Positions 25,701 to 34,945 of a DNA stretch of 57,879 bases are shown here, in pieces; positions within the stretch are counted from its first letter, which is position 1; the number at the start of each line of letters is the position of its first letter. A model generated the notes under the pieces. That model was not told where the DNA came from. It saw only the letters and a list, made by a program, of their open reading frames with translations, and did no database searches. The position numbers and the translations under genes were made by a program. The stretch covers positions 1 to 57,879 of the forward strand of contig JAJXZT010000005.1 of the NCBI GenBank assembly GCA_021779935.1. The letters run 5' to 3'. This stretch comes from Acidobacteriota bacterium (lineage in GTDB: Bacteria > Acidobacteriota > Terriglobia > Terriglobales > Acidobacteriaceae).

Positions 25701-28700
25701 CTACCGCGGTGTGAAGTCCTGACGGTAGCTGAGGTTATCCACGTCGCGGAACATTGGCGTTCCGGGAGGCAGATTCTGCGGCTGCGAGAACAATGGATCA
25801 AACGAGAAGTTACGGATCGGCGGGTGATAGACCGCGTCGCCGCAGCACTTGAATACACCGGTATCGTACGTGGAGTAGAACAGGCTGACGAGTGAACCCT
25901 TGTAATAGGCGCTCACGCCCGACCAGTCCTCTAGGAAGCGCAGGAAGTTGTGGACGCCGCCATCGGTGCCGAAGCCATAGAGGATAGTGCTTGAAGCGTA
26001 GGATGTCGCCGGAAAAACCTTATTCTTGCCCGCCGCAATTGCCACACGGTAGTACGTCGTGGATGCCGCAGGCCGTCGGCTGGTGCAGGACGAATTGGTG
26101 GCACAGGACTGGTTCCCAAAAGGATAGGCGAAGCTATCCATGTCGCCCCCGACCTGCCAATTGTTCGAGAGCAGCGTAACGCTATCGGCAATGATGGCAG
26201 CAGCGGAGTGTGCAGGGTCAGTGGCGCTCGGATTAGTCCAAGTCTGATCCGTGGAGTTGCTGTTGTAATTCCCCAGAATGTAGACCGGGTTCTCCGATGC
26301 AATGGTGAATCCGCCGGTGCCGTCAGGCTTGGTTGGAACCTGCCCAAGCGATCCATCCACGAGCCGCAGTACATGCCGCGCTCCGCTTACCCAGTTCTTG
26401 CGTCCGGTTGACTGGCAATTCGCGAAACGGACGAACGGGTTTGGCGCGCTTGAATTCGCGACGATGTCGTTGTTGGTCGGATTGCCTGCCAGGTCGTTCC
26501 CAAATCCGAGGCCCATGTCCCAAGGTCCGAAGTTATCCAGCACGCCGTTTTCGTTGACGTCCTCGGGAGAAGCCGTCCCGCCCGGAGTTTCCAGCGTGCC
26601 ATCCGGCGTTCCAGCCTTGGACGAGGTGTTGATGACGTCTTCGAGGCCGGCGTCCCCGGTCTTGACGTTGCCAGCGTTGGGATTGTTGAGCATTCCGCGC
26701 CGGTCGGAGTAGTAGAGGATATATCCGTTGTCCGTATTGAAGTCGACGTCCTGTCCAGTGGTTGTGGCAAGCCACGCCTTCAGGTTTCCTACGTCGAGTT
26801 CGACGGCGTTCATCACGCCGTTCGCAGAGCAACTTCCCGCAGTCAAGGAATTGACGTTGTCCCGGGATTCTCCTTCGCGCGGATCATAGAAATTGATTGG
26901 ATACCAGTTGTTGCGAGTGACACTGGTGGTCTCGCTGCTGGTTCCGGTATATGCGCTGCCAGAGACCGGATCGATGGCGAGCTCAGGCGGCTTCGGGATG
27001 TAACACTTCTGCGAAGTGCCCGTTCCCGAGCAGACTTGTGTGCCGCCGGTCAGGTCGAGCGTACCATCACCGTTGCGGTCCGCAGCCTCCTGGAAAATGA
27101 GGATCGCATTCGGGTTGACGGTGTTTCCGCCGGCTGTCGTGGGGGCATTCACGCCGCGGGCGAATCCCAGCTCCAGCCACTCTTGGGTCACCGGGTGATA
27201 GACACCGCTCGCGTCGCGATACTCCACGCGCAGGTAGCCATCGATGAGGTTCCATGTCGTAGGCTGGGCTGGCGGCGCGTTATATGTCGGAATTGCGCTG
27301 GTACCGTTCTTTTCCAATGCCAGCTGCGCAGCGGTTCGCATCGGTGTAAGCTGCCCCGTTGGGTCCGCGGTGATAAACGGCGCATAACCGGGAAGACTAC
27401 TTGTGGATGAGTAGACGACTGTGCCCACTGGCTGGGCCGGATCTGACGAGACAGGAGTGGGTTTAACCATGTAGTTCTGCAAGGGCCAGTTGTAGGCGCC
27501 GCTATTCATGGTCGCAAGCGTTTTCGGAAGGATGCTCCAGTCGGGGGGAAGGGCCCACTGGGCTGCGGAAGCGCTAGAGCTCCATTGGCTGGAATCCTCG
27601 ACGGCAGTGCTGGCTTCGGCGAAGTAGGTCGTATAAGTAGTGACGCCCGATGTTGAAGTCGGCACGCCGTTGCTGTAGTCAGGGGCGCCCGCCATAGTCT
27701 GCACATTGGCCAGGCGGATGTTCTGGGGATCGTTGGCGCCGCCCGGAAGGTCGTTCGGATCGTCCGAAAGGAAAATCCGAATCTCCGCCCTGTTCATGAG
27801 GCGGGACTGGCTGGTCATCGAAGCCGTGGATTCCCCGGCAGGCGCGCGACGAATGATTTCAAAGGGCTGCGTTCCGCCGCCGGTGAATGGCAGGGTCAGG
27901 TCCGTCGCTCCGGTGCCTCCGGGCTGGCCGTAGTTACCGTCGATGACCTCTCCGTTGTACGTGTTTTTCGATATGTTTGGCCAGATTCCGTTCTGACTCG
28001 ACTTCGGGCCACCGGTCACGCTTCCTTCGCCTATGCCTATCGCCCGGCATTTATTGCCAGTGTCGCAACCGGCGTTGGCAGTCGGAATTTTCACGACGCC
28101 GGTGTTCCCATAAGAGGCGGAACTGAGGCCGTTGGGCAGCACAGCACGGATCACGTTTCCATAGGCCGAGAGCTTGTCGTGGAACGTGAGCTTGTTGCTG
28201 GCTGACACGCCGAGGTACAGGTCTCCATTGGTGTGGACGCGACCGGCAAAATCCATGTCCGGGCTGTTGAAGAAGCCAAGATCGCTGTCTGAGAAGACGC
28301 CGAACTGGAAAACCGGAATGAGGGCGATTTCCGCTGTACGGACCATCGTTACCTGGTTCTCCGTCGGGGCCTGGGCAGTGACCATGAGGGTCACAGGAAT
28401 GATCTGTGCGTTCAGTCCCTGGTTGGGGCCGCTGCTGATGGTGCCCCAGAAGGTTTTCAGTGAGCCGTCGGGATTCTCGGCCGGCGTGACTTTGTAATCC
28501 TGCCACGTGATACCGGGGATGTTTGGCAACTGGCTCTCAATGGCTGTAAGATCGCCGGCTTTTGGCGCTTGAATGGTGGTGAAGACGGCCGAAAGATCCG
28601 CAGTCATCTTCTCGATACCACCTTCTGCCGCGTGATAAGCAATGTTGTTCTGGAGATCGTTGGCCCCGGCAGTCGTCTCGGAATTGACCATCATGAGCAA

Positions 28701-28835
28701 GCCAATACTGATAATGGTCAGCAGCAGAAGCAGTAGTAGGGCCGTAATGAGTACAAAACCGCGCTCGCGGGACGAGGAGCGTCTTGAGCATCCAGGTGTC
28801 GCCGCTTTTTCGAATTTTGTCCTTCGATGATTCAT
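25701..28835 (-). CDS. Very large PilX-like pilus assembly protein with calcium-loop motifs
   Basis: A 1044-residue protein with an N-terminal PilX-type segment: RGFVLITALLLLLLLTIIS as membrane helix (about residues 25-50), then SETTAGANDLQNNIAYHAAEGG. PilX homologues are normally about 200 residues; here roughly 900 further residues follow, rich in Asn, Gly, Thr and Ser. Two EF-hand-like loops are visible: DRNGDGTLD (DNA about 27055-27085) and DVNENGVLD (about 26535-26562). It is the last of four pseudopilin genes (FimT, PilV, PilW, PilX-like). No pilY1 gene is in the window, so it may serve as the tip or adhesin-like component; that is inference. Confidence 0.8.
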   Translation of the reverse strand: MNHRRTKFEKAATPGCSRRSSSRERGFVLITALLLLLLLTIISIGLLMMVNSETTAGANDLQNNIAYHAAEGGIEKMTADLSAVFTTIQAPKAGDLTAIESQLPNIPGITWQDYKVTPAENPDGSLKTFWGTISSGPNQGLNAQIIPVTLMVTAQAPTENQVTMVRTAEIALIPVFQFGVFSDSDLGFFNSPDMDFAGRVHTNGDLYLGVSASNKLTFHDKLSAYGNVIRAVLPNGLSSASYGNTGVVKIPTANAGCDTGNKCRAIGIGEGSVTGGPKSSQNGIWPNISKNTYNGEVIDGNYGQPGGTGATDLTLPFTGGGTQPFEIIRRAPAGESTASMTSQSRLMNRAEIRIFLSDDPNDLPGGANDPQNIRLANVQTMAGAPDYSNGVPTSTSGVTTYTTYFAEASTAVEDSSQWSSSASAAQWALPPDWSILPKTLATMNSGAYNWPLQNYMVKPTPVSSDPAQPVGTVVYSSTSSLPGYAPFITADPTGQLTPMRTAAQLALEKNGTSAIPTYNAPPAQPTTWNLIDGYLRVEYRDASGVYHPVTQEWLELGFARGVNAPTTAGGNTVNPNAILIFQEAADRNGDGTLDLTGGTQVCSGTGTSQKCYIPKPPELAIDPVSGSAYTGTSSETTSVTRNNWYPINFYDPREGESRDNVNSLTAGSCSANGVMNAVELDVGNLKAWLATTTGQDVDFNTDNGYILYYSDRRGMLNNPNAGNVKTGDAGLEDVINTSSKAGTPDGTLETPGGTASPEDVNENGVLDNFGPWDMGLGFGNDLAGNPTNNDIVANSSAPNPFVRFANCQSTGRKNWVSGARHVLRLVDGSLGQVPTKPDGTGGFTIASENPVYILGNYNSNSTDQTWTNPSATDPAHSAAAIIADSVTLLSNNWQVGGDMDSFAYPFGNQSCATNSSCTSRRPAASTTYYRVAIAAGKNKVFPATSYASSTILYGFGTDGGVHNFLRFLEDWSGVSAYYKGSLVSLFYSTYDTGVFKCCGDAVYHPPIRNFSFDPLFSQPQNLPPGTPMFRDVDNLSYRQDFTPR

Positions 28836-28863
28836 GACGAAACCTTCTTTTCCAGTTATCCAG

Positions 28864-29970
28864 TTACTGCGGGTATCTATCCTTGAAACTCATATTCCGC
28901 ACACTGACGATCCTCTGCAGAGTAAGACTCTGATATGCCGAGGTTCCCCTGACAGCGCTGCGGCCCGTAATGCTGATTCGAACCTTCTGAATCATGTTTG
29001 GCGAAGAGGCGGACGCATCTAACTGGTTAGCCGTGAGATTTCCGTTAGCGTCATAGAGGTCGTACCAGAAATGCAGATCGACGACGTTTTCGGAAACCGG
29101 CACCGGGGTCTGTCCGTTGACCTGGCGCATAAGCACGGGCGTCCCGGGTCCGCTGCCGCTGGGATTTGGCCGGACATCGATGTAATACGTGATGACGTAG
29201 ATGCGAATGGCCGTGGTTCCGGTTCCGGTGGTGATCTGCGGAAGACCAGATGAGGTTGCCGAGCTCTGGTTCAGGCCAAGTGCATCGGGATCGGAGAAAC
29301 TCACATTATAGGGGCCCGAAGTGCCGGTTGCAGTCGCCGTGACTTCCCCGACAGCGGTCTGCGAATTGCCGCCATTTGTATTCGCAAAGAGCACCAGGTC
29401 GCCCGTTGTTAGTCCGTTCGCGGGATCGCTGATCTGTACCACCGGCCTGGGGGGAGCGCTCGACACCGTGAACTTTACCGAAGTACCTTTGGTGTTGTTG
29501 AACGAAACGTTGTAGTCGTCCCAGGGAAAGACCGTGTCGCCATAGACGATCGTGATCGCATCGGTCGGGCCGCTGGCGGAATTCACCGTGGCGCCCCAGT
29601 TAGGCCCTGGCAAGATCCAGTAAAGGTAGTTGTTGGGAAACGCGATGCCCGACGGAGTTGTGCTGACGGGCAGATAGCATTTGATCTGGTCACAGCCGTA
29701 GATGGGGTTCTTGCTGGCACCCGTGGCGATGGCTACCCCGCCGGGATCGAGCCCAGCGCCAGCCATGCTGATGTCCCTGACAAGAAGGTTTTGCGTTGCG
29801 CGCATGTCGAGCTGCATCTCGGCGCGCTGCTGGACCAGAAACGTAGCATCCAGTCCCCTCCGGTAAAGCTCTACGGCTCCGGCGAGCAAGATGAGGCCTA
29901 CTCCCATGGCTACAAGCATCTCCAGGAGAGTGAATCCGCGCGACAGCTTTTTGCGAGACCCGGACCTCAT
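28864..29970 (-). CDS. PilW-family minor type IV pseudopilin
   Basis: Prepilin leader with cleavage motif RGFTLLEMLVAMGVGLILLAG (Gly|Phe, Glu5 present), then the PilW-characteristic VQQRAEMQLDMRATQNLLVRDISMAGAG. Length 368. PilW-type proteins help prime pilus assembly at the inner membrane. It starts 9 bases after the PilV stop and ends 28 bases before the PilX-like start. The C-terminus has the PilW-like pattern of an ISITGRSAVRG segment. A short run of acidic loops is not seen here, unlike in the neighbouring PilV. Confidence 0.88.
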   Translation of the reverse strand: MRSGSRKKLSRGFTLLEMLVAMGVGLILLAGAVELYRRGLDATFLVQQRAEMQLDMRATQNLLVRDISMAGAGLDPGGVAIATGASKNPIYGCDQIKCYLPVSTTPSGIAFPNNYLYWILPGPNWGATVNSASGPTDAITIVYGDTVFPWDDYNVSFNNTKGTSVKFTVSSAPPRPVVQISDPANGLTTGDLVLFANTNGGNSQTAVGEVTATATGTSGPYNVSFSDPDALGLNQSSATSSGLPQITTGTGTTAIRIYVITYYIDVRPNPSGSGPGTPVLMRQVNGQTPVPVSENVVDLHFWYDLYDANGNLTANQLDASASSPNMIQKVRISITGRSAVRGTSAYQSLTLQRIVSVRNMSFKDRYPQ

Positions 29971-29979
29971 ACATGAGCC

Positions 29980-30564
29980 TTATCGGTACTGTGAAATGTA
30001 CCCTTGCAATACATAGCTCTTCTTGAAAGAAAACTGTGGCTGCGGCGTGTACTGAATCGTGATAGTGATGGTTCGGAGAGTATCCGTCCCAGCCACGGGG
30101 TCGATCTCAATCTGACGCTGATAACCAGCCAAAGAGATCGTCTGATCATCCGGCGTGTTCATGATTCCGTCGGGACCGGGCAGTGTCAGCACTTCAGGTG
30201 TATCCGTGGCGTCATCCGCGGTGCCGTAGATGCCATCTGGTCCCGGGTTGTTGATTGGCTGGAAGCCCTTGACAAAAATGCCATCGGGGGTTGTGGCCGC
30301 ACCAACGTTCTGAAGTTGGTCCCACTGAGCCTGGTTCGAGTTGCGCGCAGTGAAGATGCTCTCCATCGCATCGTTGGCCAGTTGCTTGGCGATCAAATTC
30401 TGCTGTGACGTTTGCGTGGTTGCTATGGCGACGGAGAACACGCTCAAGACGCCTACCAACCCTACGGTCAGCACAACTGTGGCGATCAGTACTTCGATCA
30501 GGGTAAATCCGCGCTGTTGACTTTGCCCCCGGCGGAAACGTCGGATTTTGCTTAAAGTTATCAT
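29980..30564 (-). CDS. PilV-like minor type IV pseudopilin with PGPDG loops
   Basis: Prepilin motif RGFTLIEVLIATVVLTVGLVG at residues about 17-37, followed by the PilV-type helix NLIAKQLANDAMESIFTARN. Start codon 30564 overlaps the stop of the upstream fimT-like gene as ATGA, so translation is coupled. Two acidic loops, PGPDGIYGTADD and PGPDGIMNTPDD, stand about 20 residues apart and look like divalent-metal-binding turns. 194 residues, ordinary for PilV. Confidence 0.87.
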   Translation of the reverse strand: MITLSKIRRFRRGQSQQRGFTLIEVLIATVVLTVGLVGVLSVFSVAIATTQTSQQNLIAKQLANDAMESIFTARNSNQAQWDQLQNVGAATTPDGIFVKGFQPINNPGPDGIYGTADDATDTPEVLTLPGPDGIMNTPDDQTISLAGYQRQIEIDPVAGTDTLRTITITIQYTPQPQFSFKKSYVLQGYISQYR

Positions 30565-31205
30565 CGAGGCATCCAATAGTACTGGCCTGAAGAGGTATTC
30601 TTCACGATCTGCCAGCCGCGAATGTTGCCGGTAGTGCCAAGCACCGTGATGGCCCGGGAACTACTGACATCGCCAGGCCGCGCGATATAGATGACGCCAT
30701 TGTTCAAGGCTCCGTTGGCATCGCGTGCGACTCCATCAGGCCAGAAGTAAACGGTGTTGGTACATGTAGCGGAGACGCCAATATCGAAACAAATCGCGCC
30801 GGAAGTCACACCGGTTCCAAGCCCCGCGGGAGTCGTGGTAGCGGTGCTGGGAATACCCGGTTCCGCGTCAAACGCTACGTTTTTGGGAAGAGTACTGGTG
30901 GAAACAATAGTGCTGGTTGTGGATAGAGCGGTCGTGATCGTTCCGGCAGGACTCCCGGTTGGATTAAAGGTGACCAGGTAGATTCGCTTCTCGGAAATGG
31001 CGGTTTCGCGAGCCTGCCGCAGCGCCATCAGAGCCGTGTTGTAGCCGTTGGTCACGCGGGACGTCTCCAGGCTGCGGATGACGCTAATCACCCCGATGCT
31101 GGTCACGATGATGACGATTGCGATAACCAACATCAGTTCCAGCAGCGTGACACCACGCATTCCATCGATGGCCCTGGGATGCCTATTTTTTTCACCGGCA
31201 GTCAT
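30561..31205 (-). CDS. GspH/FimT-family minor pseudopilin
   Basis: Prepilin cleavage motif RGVTLLELMLVIAIVIIVTS with Glu at +5, followed by the FimT/GspH pattern YNTALMALRQARETAISEKR and a C-terminal beta-rich domain with FWPDGVARD. First gene of the minus-strand pseudopilin operon; 214 residues. ATG 31205 is preferred over GTG 31214 for lack of evidence for the latter. Its neighbour starts by ATGA overlap. Confidence 0.87.
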   Translation of the reverse strand: MTAGEKNRHPRAIDGMRGVTLLELMLVIAIVIIVTSIGVISVIRSLETSRVTNGYNTALMALRQARETAISEKRIYLVTFNPTGSPAGTITTALSTTSTIVSTSTLPKNVAFDAEPGIPSTATTTPAGLGTGVTSGAICFDIGVSATCTNTVYFWPDGVARDANGALNNGVIYIARPGDVSSSRAITVLGTTGNIRGWQIVKNTSSGQYYWMPR

Positions 31206-31886
31206 CACTGGCACCCGTTTGTATTTACTTCGTATGAATCTAAAATTTCACCAGCCCTACAATTTAGAACCGCGTGAAGCACAGTTAACTATTGCGAGCC
31301 TTCTTGAGGGCCGCAAAATAATACGATTGTGGCGGTTCGGAATCAAAGTACCAAAGACCGTACACTTCCACTCTTTGGTAATCACCTCTTTAGTAATCAT
31401 CGACCCGAATCGGAACTTCTCACTCTGGATTGTTGTGGAGAGTCTGTACAGCAGGCACACTTTACCTAACGCTTAGACGAAGGCGGTAAACTCAGCTTCA
31501 GAATATCGCGTGATGCGAGTCGATTCGGTAGCGGCGCATGACGGATAGAGGACGATGGCGTCCACCAAAACAGCATAAGCGGCGGCAAATTGCACCGAGC
31601 TTCGGAGGTGGAGTACTGAGCTAATGAATTGATAACTTGGTACCTAGACCTTCGGTAATCTGGCGAAACCTCGCGCTCTTAGCTATAAGTCACTATTGAG
31701 GCAGTGCGGTCCTGATTGGCGGAAAGATTTAAATAACCAGATTGCATCGTGCGATCCGTTGCGTTTTTTGCTTTTGCTCAGGGCGCGTTCGGGGTTTCCG
31801 GTTGGGCTAAGGACACAATCGTAGTTGCCGGTTCGATACGAAGCTGGTTCTAAACAGTTCGTCTTACGCTCCGGCGCGAGGTAAAC
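31206..31886. other. Divergent promoter region between two pseudopilin operons
   Basis: 681 bases with no credible gene. The left part must hold the promoter of the minus-strand operon, the right part that of the plus-strand operon. One inverted repeat is obvious (31349-31380, TACCAAAGA and TCTTTGGTA separated by 14 bases). I see no clear sigma-54 (-24/-12) or other strong promoter match. Confidence 0.6.
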
Positions 31887-32468
31887 ATGCGACGAATGGG
31901 ACTGAGCGCAAGTACAAGGAGAACCCAGCGCGGGATGTCGCTGATCGAATTGTTGATCGCCTTGACGGTGCTCACCGTGGGCCTAGCTGCACTAATTGGG
32001 CTGATAATGACGGGGGTTACCACGAATTCCAGAAACAAACTGGATACAGGGGCAACCTTATCGGCGCAGGCGATTCTGGAAACGATAGCCGCACAACCGA
32101 ACGGCACAAATGTCACGATGGCAGATTGCGCCGGTAATACTTTCACCGTGTATACCTCAAGCCCAGCTGTCGGAAGTTCTCCCAACAATTCTGGCGCAAA
32201 TCTCCTGTCAAGTAACACCGGGATCGACTTCCAGGGACAAACGAACGCAAACGTACCGACGGGATACAAAACGCTCTACGTTGGATGCGGACCTTCAGGC
32301 AATCGGGTCACCTACGATATCCGCTGGAATATCCAGACAATTACCGCTTACTCAAGACTGATCACAGTGGGTGCACAACAGATACAAGCGGTTCAAGCAC
32401 AGGGGAACGCGAATCAATATTTCAATCCACCGGTCAATCTCCGGACCATTTCAGCGAGCGGGAACTGA
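31887..32468 (+). CDS. PilV-like prepilin, second operon
   Basis: Prepilin motif RGMSLIELLIALTVLTVGLA near residue 15 (Gly|Met, Glu at +5), then KLDTGATLSAQAILETIAAQ. 193 residues with two Cys in the C-terminal half. It opens the plus-strand pseudopilin operon, with only 6 bases to the PilW-like gene. Paralogue in role, not closely in sequence, of the PilV at 29980-30564. Confidence 0.82.
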   Translation: MRRMGLSASTRRTQRGMSLIELLIALTVLTVGLAALIGLIMTGVTTNSRNKLDTGATLSAQAILETIAAQPNGTNVTMADCAGNTFTVYTSSPAVGSSPNNSGANLLSSNTGIDFQGQTNANVPTGYKTLYVGCGPSGNRVTYDIRWNIQTITAYSRLITVGAQQIQAVQAQGNANQYFNPPVNLRTISASGN

Positions 32469-32474
32469 GGCGAT

Positions 32475-33296
32475 ATGGAAAAAACATTCAAGATCGCACG
32501 GCGGCAACGGGGCTTCTCCCTTCTGGAGATGATATTCGTGCTGCTGATTCTCGCGCTGGTGCTGGGGGTTGTTTTCAACGAGATCGGCATGACGCAAAAA
32601 AGCTACCAGGCCGAAGGACTGAAGCTGGATATCACGCAGGGGTCGCGGATATTCATGAACCAGATTGGGCGCGACCTGCACAATGCCGGATATCCCACGC
32701 AGGGGATGTTTAACCCTACCCTGGTAAGCCCCGCACTCCAAAGCCCCGTGCAAAATGATTCTCGTATTGCTGCCGGGCTGGTAAAAGCGGCCTACGACGA
32801 GTTGTGGTTTGAGGGCGATGTGACCGGCAATGGAACGGTGTGGGTAGTGGATTACAAGTTACTGCCAGATCCAAGCACTGGCAGTTGTCCCTGCACAATT
32901 GTGCGCAGCCAAATTCCGAAGATTAACGGAAATCCGCTTACAGGGCAGAACTCGCCGCAGTACAGCACAATACTCTCGGATGTAATCAACAGTGGTGGCG
33001 CCAATGGCGCTGCGTCGGGCACTGCGGCATATACGGTCACGGGAAGCTCGACAACAGTGACCGGCACGACCCAGACGAACGATTCGCTGTTCTCAAGCTA
33101 CAAGAGTGCAAACGTGTTTACGTACTACGACGTGTCGGGAAATGAAATCACGCCGACGGACATATCAGGTTCTACGATCTCAAACATCACGACTATACGG
33201 ATCAATGTAAACGTACTTGCGCCGCACGCGGATTTGCAGACAGGCATGCCGCCAGTCATGTCGAATTCGGTGGCCGTACGCCTGCCAGTTCAGTGA
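32475..33296 (+). CDS. PilW-like prepilin, second operon
   Basis: Prepilin motif RGFSLLEMIFVLLILALVLG, then the PilW-type segment EGLKLDITQGSRIFMNQIGRDLHNAGYP. 273 residues. It begins 6 bases after the PilV-like stop and ends 9 bases before the PilX-like start, so all are one transcript. It contains a CPC pair (GSCPCTIV) that could form a disulfide. Confidence 0.82.
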   Translation: MEKTFKIARRQRGFSLLEMIFVLLILALVLGVVFNEIGMTQKSYQAEGLKLDITQGSRIFMNQIGRDLHNAGYPTQGMFNPTLVSPALQSPVQNDSRIAAGLVKAAYDELWFEGDVTGNGTVWVVDYKLLPDPSTGSCPCTIVRSQIPKINGNPLTGQNSPQYSTILSDVINSGGANGAASGTAAYTVTGSSTTVTGTTQTNDSLFSSYKSANVFTYYDVSGNEITPTDISGSTISNITTIRINVNVLAPHADLQTGMPPVMSNSVAVRLPVQ

Positions 33297-33305
33297 GGAG
33301 ACGTC

Positions 33306-34931
33306 ATGATCGAACGACCAGGGAACTCGAACCCGATCAGAAACCAACGTGGAGTAGTGCTGCTGCTTTGTATCTTTGCGCTCCTCCTGGTCACCGGCAT
33401 TGCGCTGACCTTGCTTGCGATGTCCGATACCGAAACTAAGGTCGGTGCCAATTATCGCGAGTCGCAGAAGGCATATTTTTCCGCACTGGGCGGTATTCAG
33501 GAAGCACGCGTACGACTGCTCACGGACAGTTCGGTTGTGCCGAGCGGGATGCCGTCCAACACAAATCCGAACGGCGTAGTCTACATCCTGAATTCAAACG
33601 GCAGCGACACGATTCAGCCATGGACATTGCCCACTCTGTCGAACGGTACCTATTACGATGATGAACTTTGTCATGAGTTTTTCCCCGGCCTGACGGCGAT
33701 TTATGGCAGCAATGACAATAGTGGGGTACCCAATTTGCCTTGTGCGAATACGCCGGGGTCAAGCGGTTGGTATAAGACGGTGACCAGTACCGATCCAAAT
33801 ACTGGCACATCTGCGGCACTGGACTATAAGTGGGTGCGCATCACCGCGAAAGAAAATCGTTCAGCGTACCCCTATAATGTCGCCAGTTCCACTTACAACA
33901 GCACTGCGACCACCCCAATACCGATCTGCTGGGACGGGACAAAAGAACTTCCACTGCCTGCGGGCATGACGGCCTGCAACGACCACTCTACCGGCAAATA
34001 CTATGAATCGGTATACCGTGTAGCTTCCCTGGCCCGCACCAGCGCGGGTGCAAGAAAGATGTTGATTGCCGAAGTCGCAAAAACTCCTCCGCTGATGACC
34101 AACTCGGCGGTTGATTCGCAGGATCACGTAACCCTCAATGGCCAGCTCACCGTAAACGGCTTCGACAGCTGCAGTTGCAATTTAAATTACGGCAAGAATG
34201 GATACGACCTGTCGAGTTGTACGGCGACGACGACCGGCGGCGTAACCACTTACTCTTGTCCCGGACGGGGATCGCAATCCTGCGATAACACCAAGTATGC
34301 TATTTACGCCTCAGGAACTGTGGACTCATCGACTCCTTCCGAAACCTTGGTGGCAGGACCGAATCCCGCAGTCGTGCAGAATCAGCCATGGACTTACGAC
34401 ATCAGTACTTTGATTAACCAGTACTCGCAGGGCGCGGTCAATGTTACGGGAGCACCGTACAATTGGAGCTGTTCCCCTCCCTCGACATCGTATCCAAACG
34501 GCACTTGCGGTACGCAGTCCAGCGCAACACTCGGGGTTCCGCCTCCGTTTCCACCCACCTATAACTCGGATGGGAGTCTTAATACCACCGGAGTGAGTCC
34601 GGCTCCATCGACGCAAGTAACCTACGTGCCGGGCGACTTGCAGTTGTCGGGCGGTTCTGTCGGAAGCGGGATACTGATTGTAAATGGCGATCTCAATATT
34701 CACGGCGGATTGCAGTTCTACGGACTGATCCTTGTGAAAGGCGTCATTAAGTTCACGGGCGGTGGGTCCAATAGCACAAACATTATCGGCGCCGTGCTCG
34801 CCGGACAAGAGTCGTACGTCGACAATACGCTCGGCGGGAGCGCGGTAATCGATTTCAATTCGTGCGCCCTGAAACAGGGGCAAACGCCGCAGCCACCTCA
34901 CTTGGTAAGCATTCGCGTGGCAAGCTACTAA
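33306..34931 (+). CDS. PilX-like pilus assembly protein, second operon
   Basis: N-terminal membrane helix RGVVLLLCIFALLLVTGIAL, then the PilX-type SDTETKVGANYRESQKAYFSALGGIQEARVRL. 541 residues, longer than classical PilX. The extracellular part has a Cys cluster (DSCSCNLNYG ... SSCTAT ... YSCPGRG ... QSCDN), so it is probably disulfide-stabilised. The C-terminal segment VNGDLNIHGGLQFYGLILVKG looks like a beta-helix rung. GAGGAGACGTC precedes the ATG. Confidence 0.8.
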   Translation: MIERPGNSNPIRNQRGVVLLLCIFALLLVTGIALTLLAMSDTETKVGANYRESQKAYFSALGGIQEARVRLLTDSSVVPSGMPSNTNPNGVVYILNSNGSDTIQPWTLPTLSNGTYYDDELCHEFFPGLTAIYGSNDNSGVPNLPCANTPGSSGWYKTVTSTDPNTGTSAALDYKWVRITAKENRSAYPYNVASSTYNSTATTPIPICWDGTKELPLPAGMTACNDHSTGKYYESVYRVASLARTSAGARKMLIAEVAKTPPLMTNSAVDSQDHVTLNGQLTVNGFDSCSCNLNYGKNGYDLSSCTATTTGGVTTYSCPGRGSQSCDNTKYAIYASGTVDSSTPSETLVAGPNPAVVQNQPWTYDISTLINQYSQGAVNVTGAPYNWSCSPPSTSYPNGTCGTQSSATLGVPPPFPPTYNSDGSLNTTGVSPAPSTQVTYVPGDLQLSGGSVGSGILIVNGDLNIHGGLQFYGLILVKGVIKFTGGGSNSTNIIGAVLAGQESYVDNTLGGSAVIDFNSCALKQGQTPQPPHLVSIRVASY

Positions 34932-34945
34932 GAAGGATGATGTCT

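Noticed and set aside
25271-25714. Plus-strand frame of 147 codons
   Set aside because: No recognisable motif, poor start, crosses a GC-rich hairpin and overlaps the end of the PilX-like gene.
31048-31476. Plus-strand frame in the pseudopilin gap
   Set aside because: Mostly antisense to the fimT-like gene and without any coding character.
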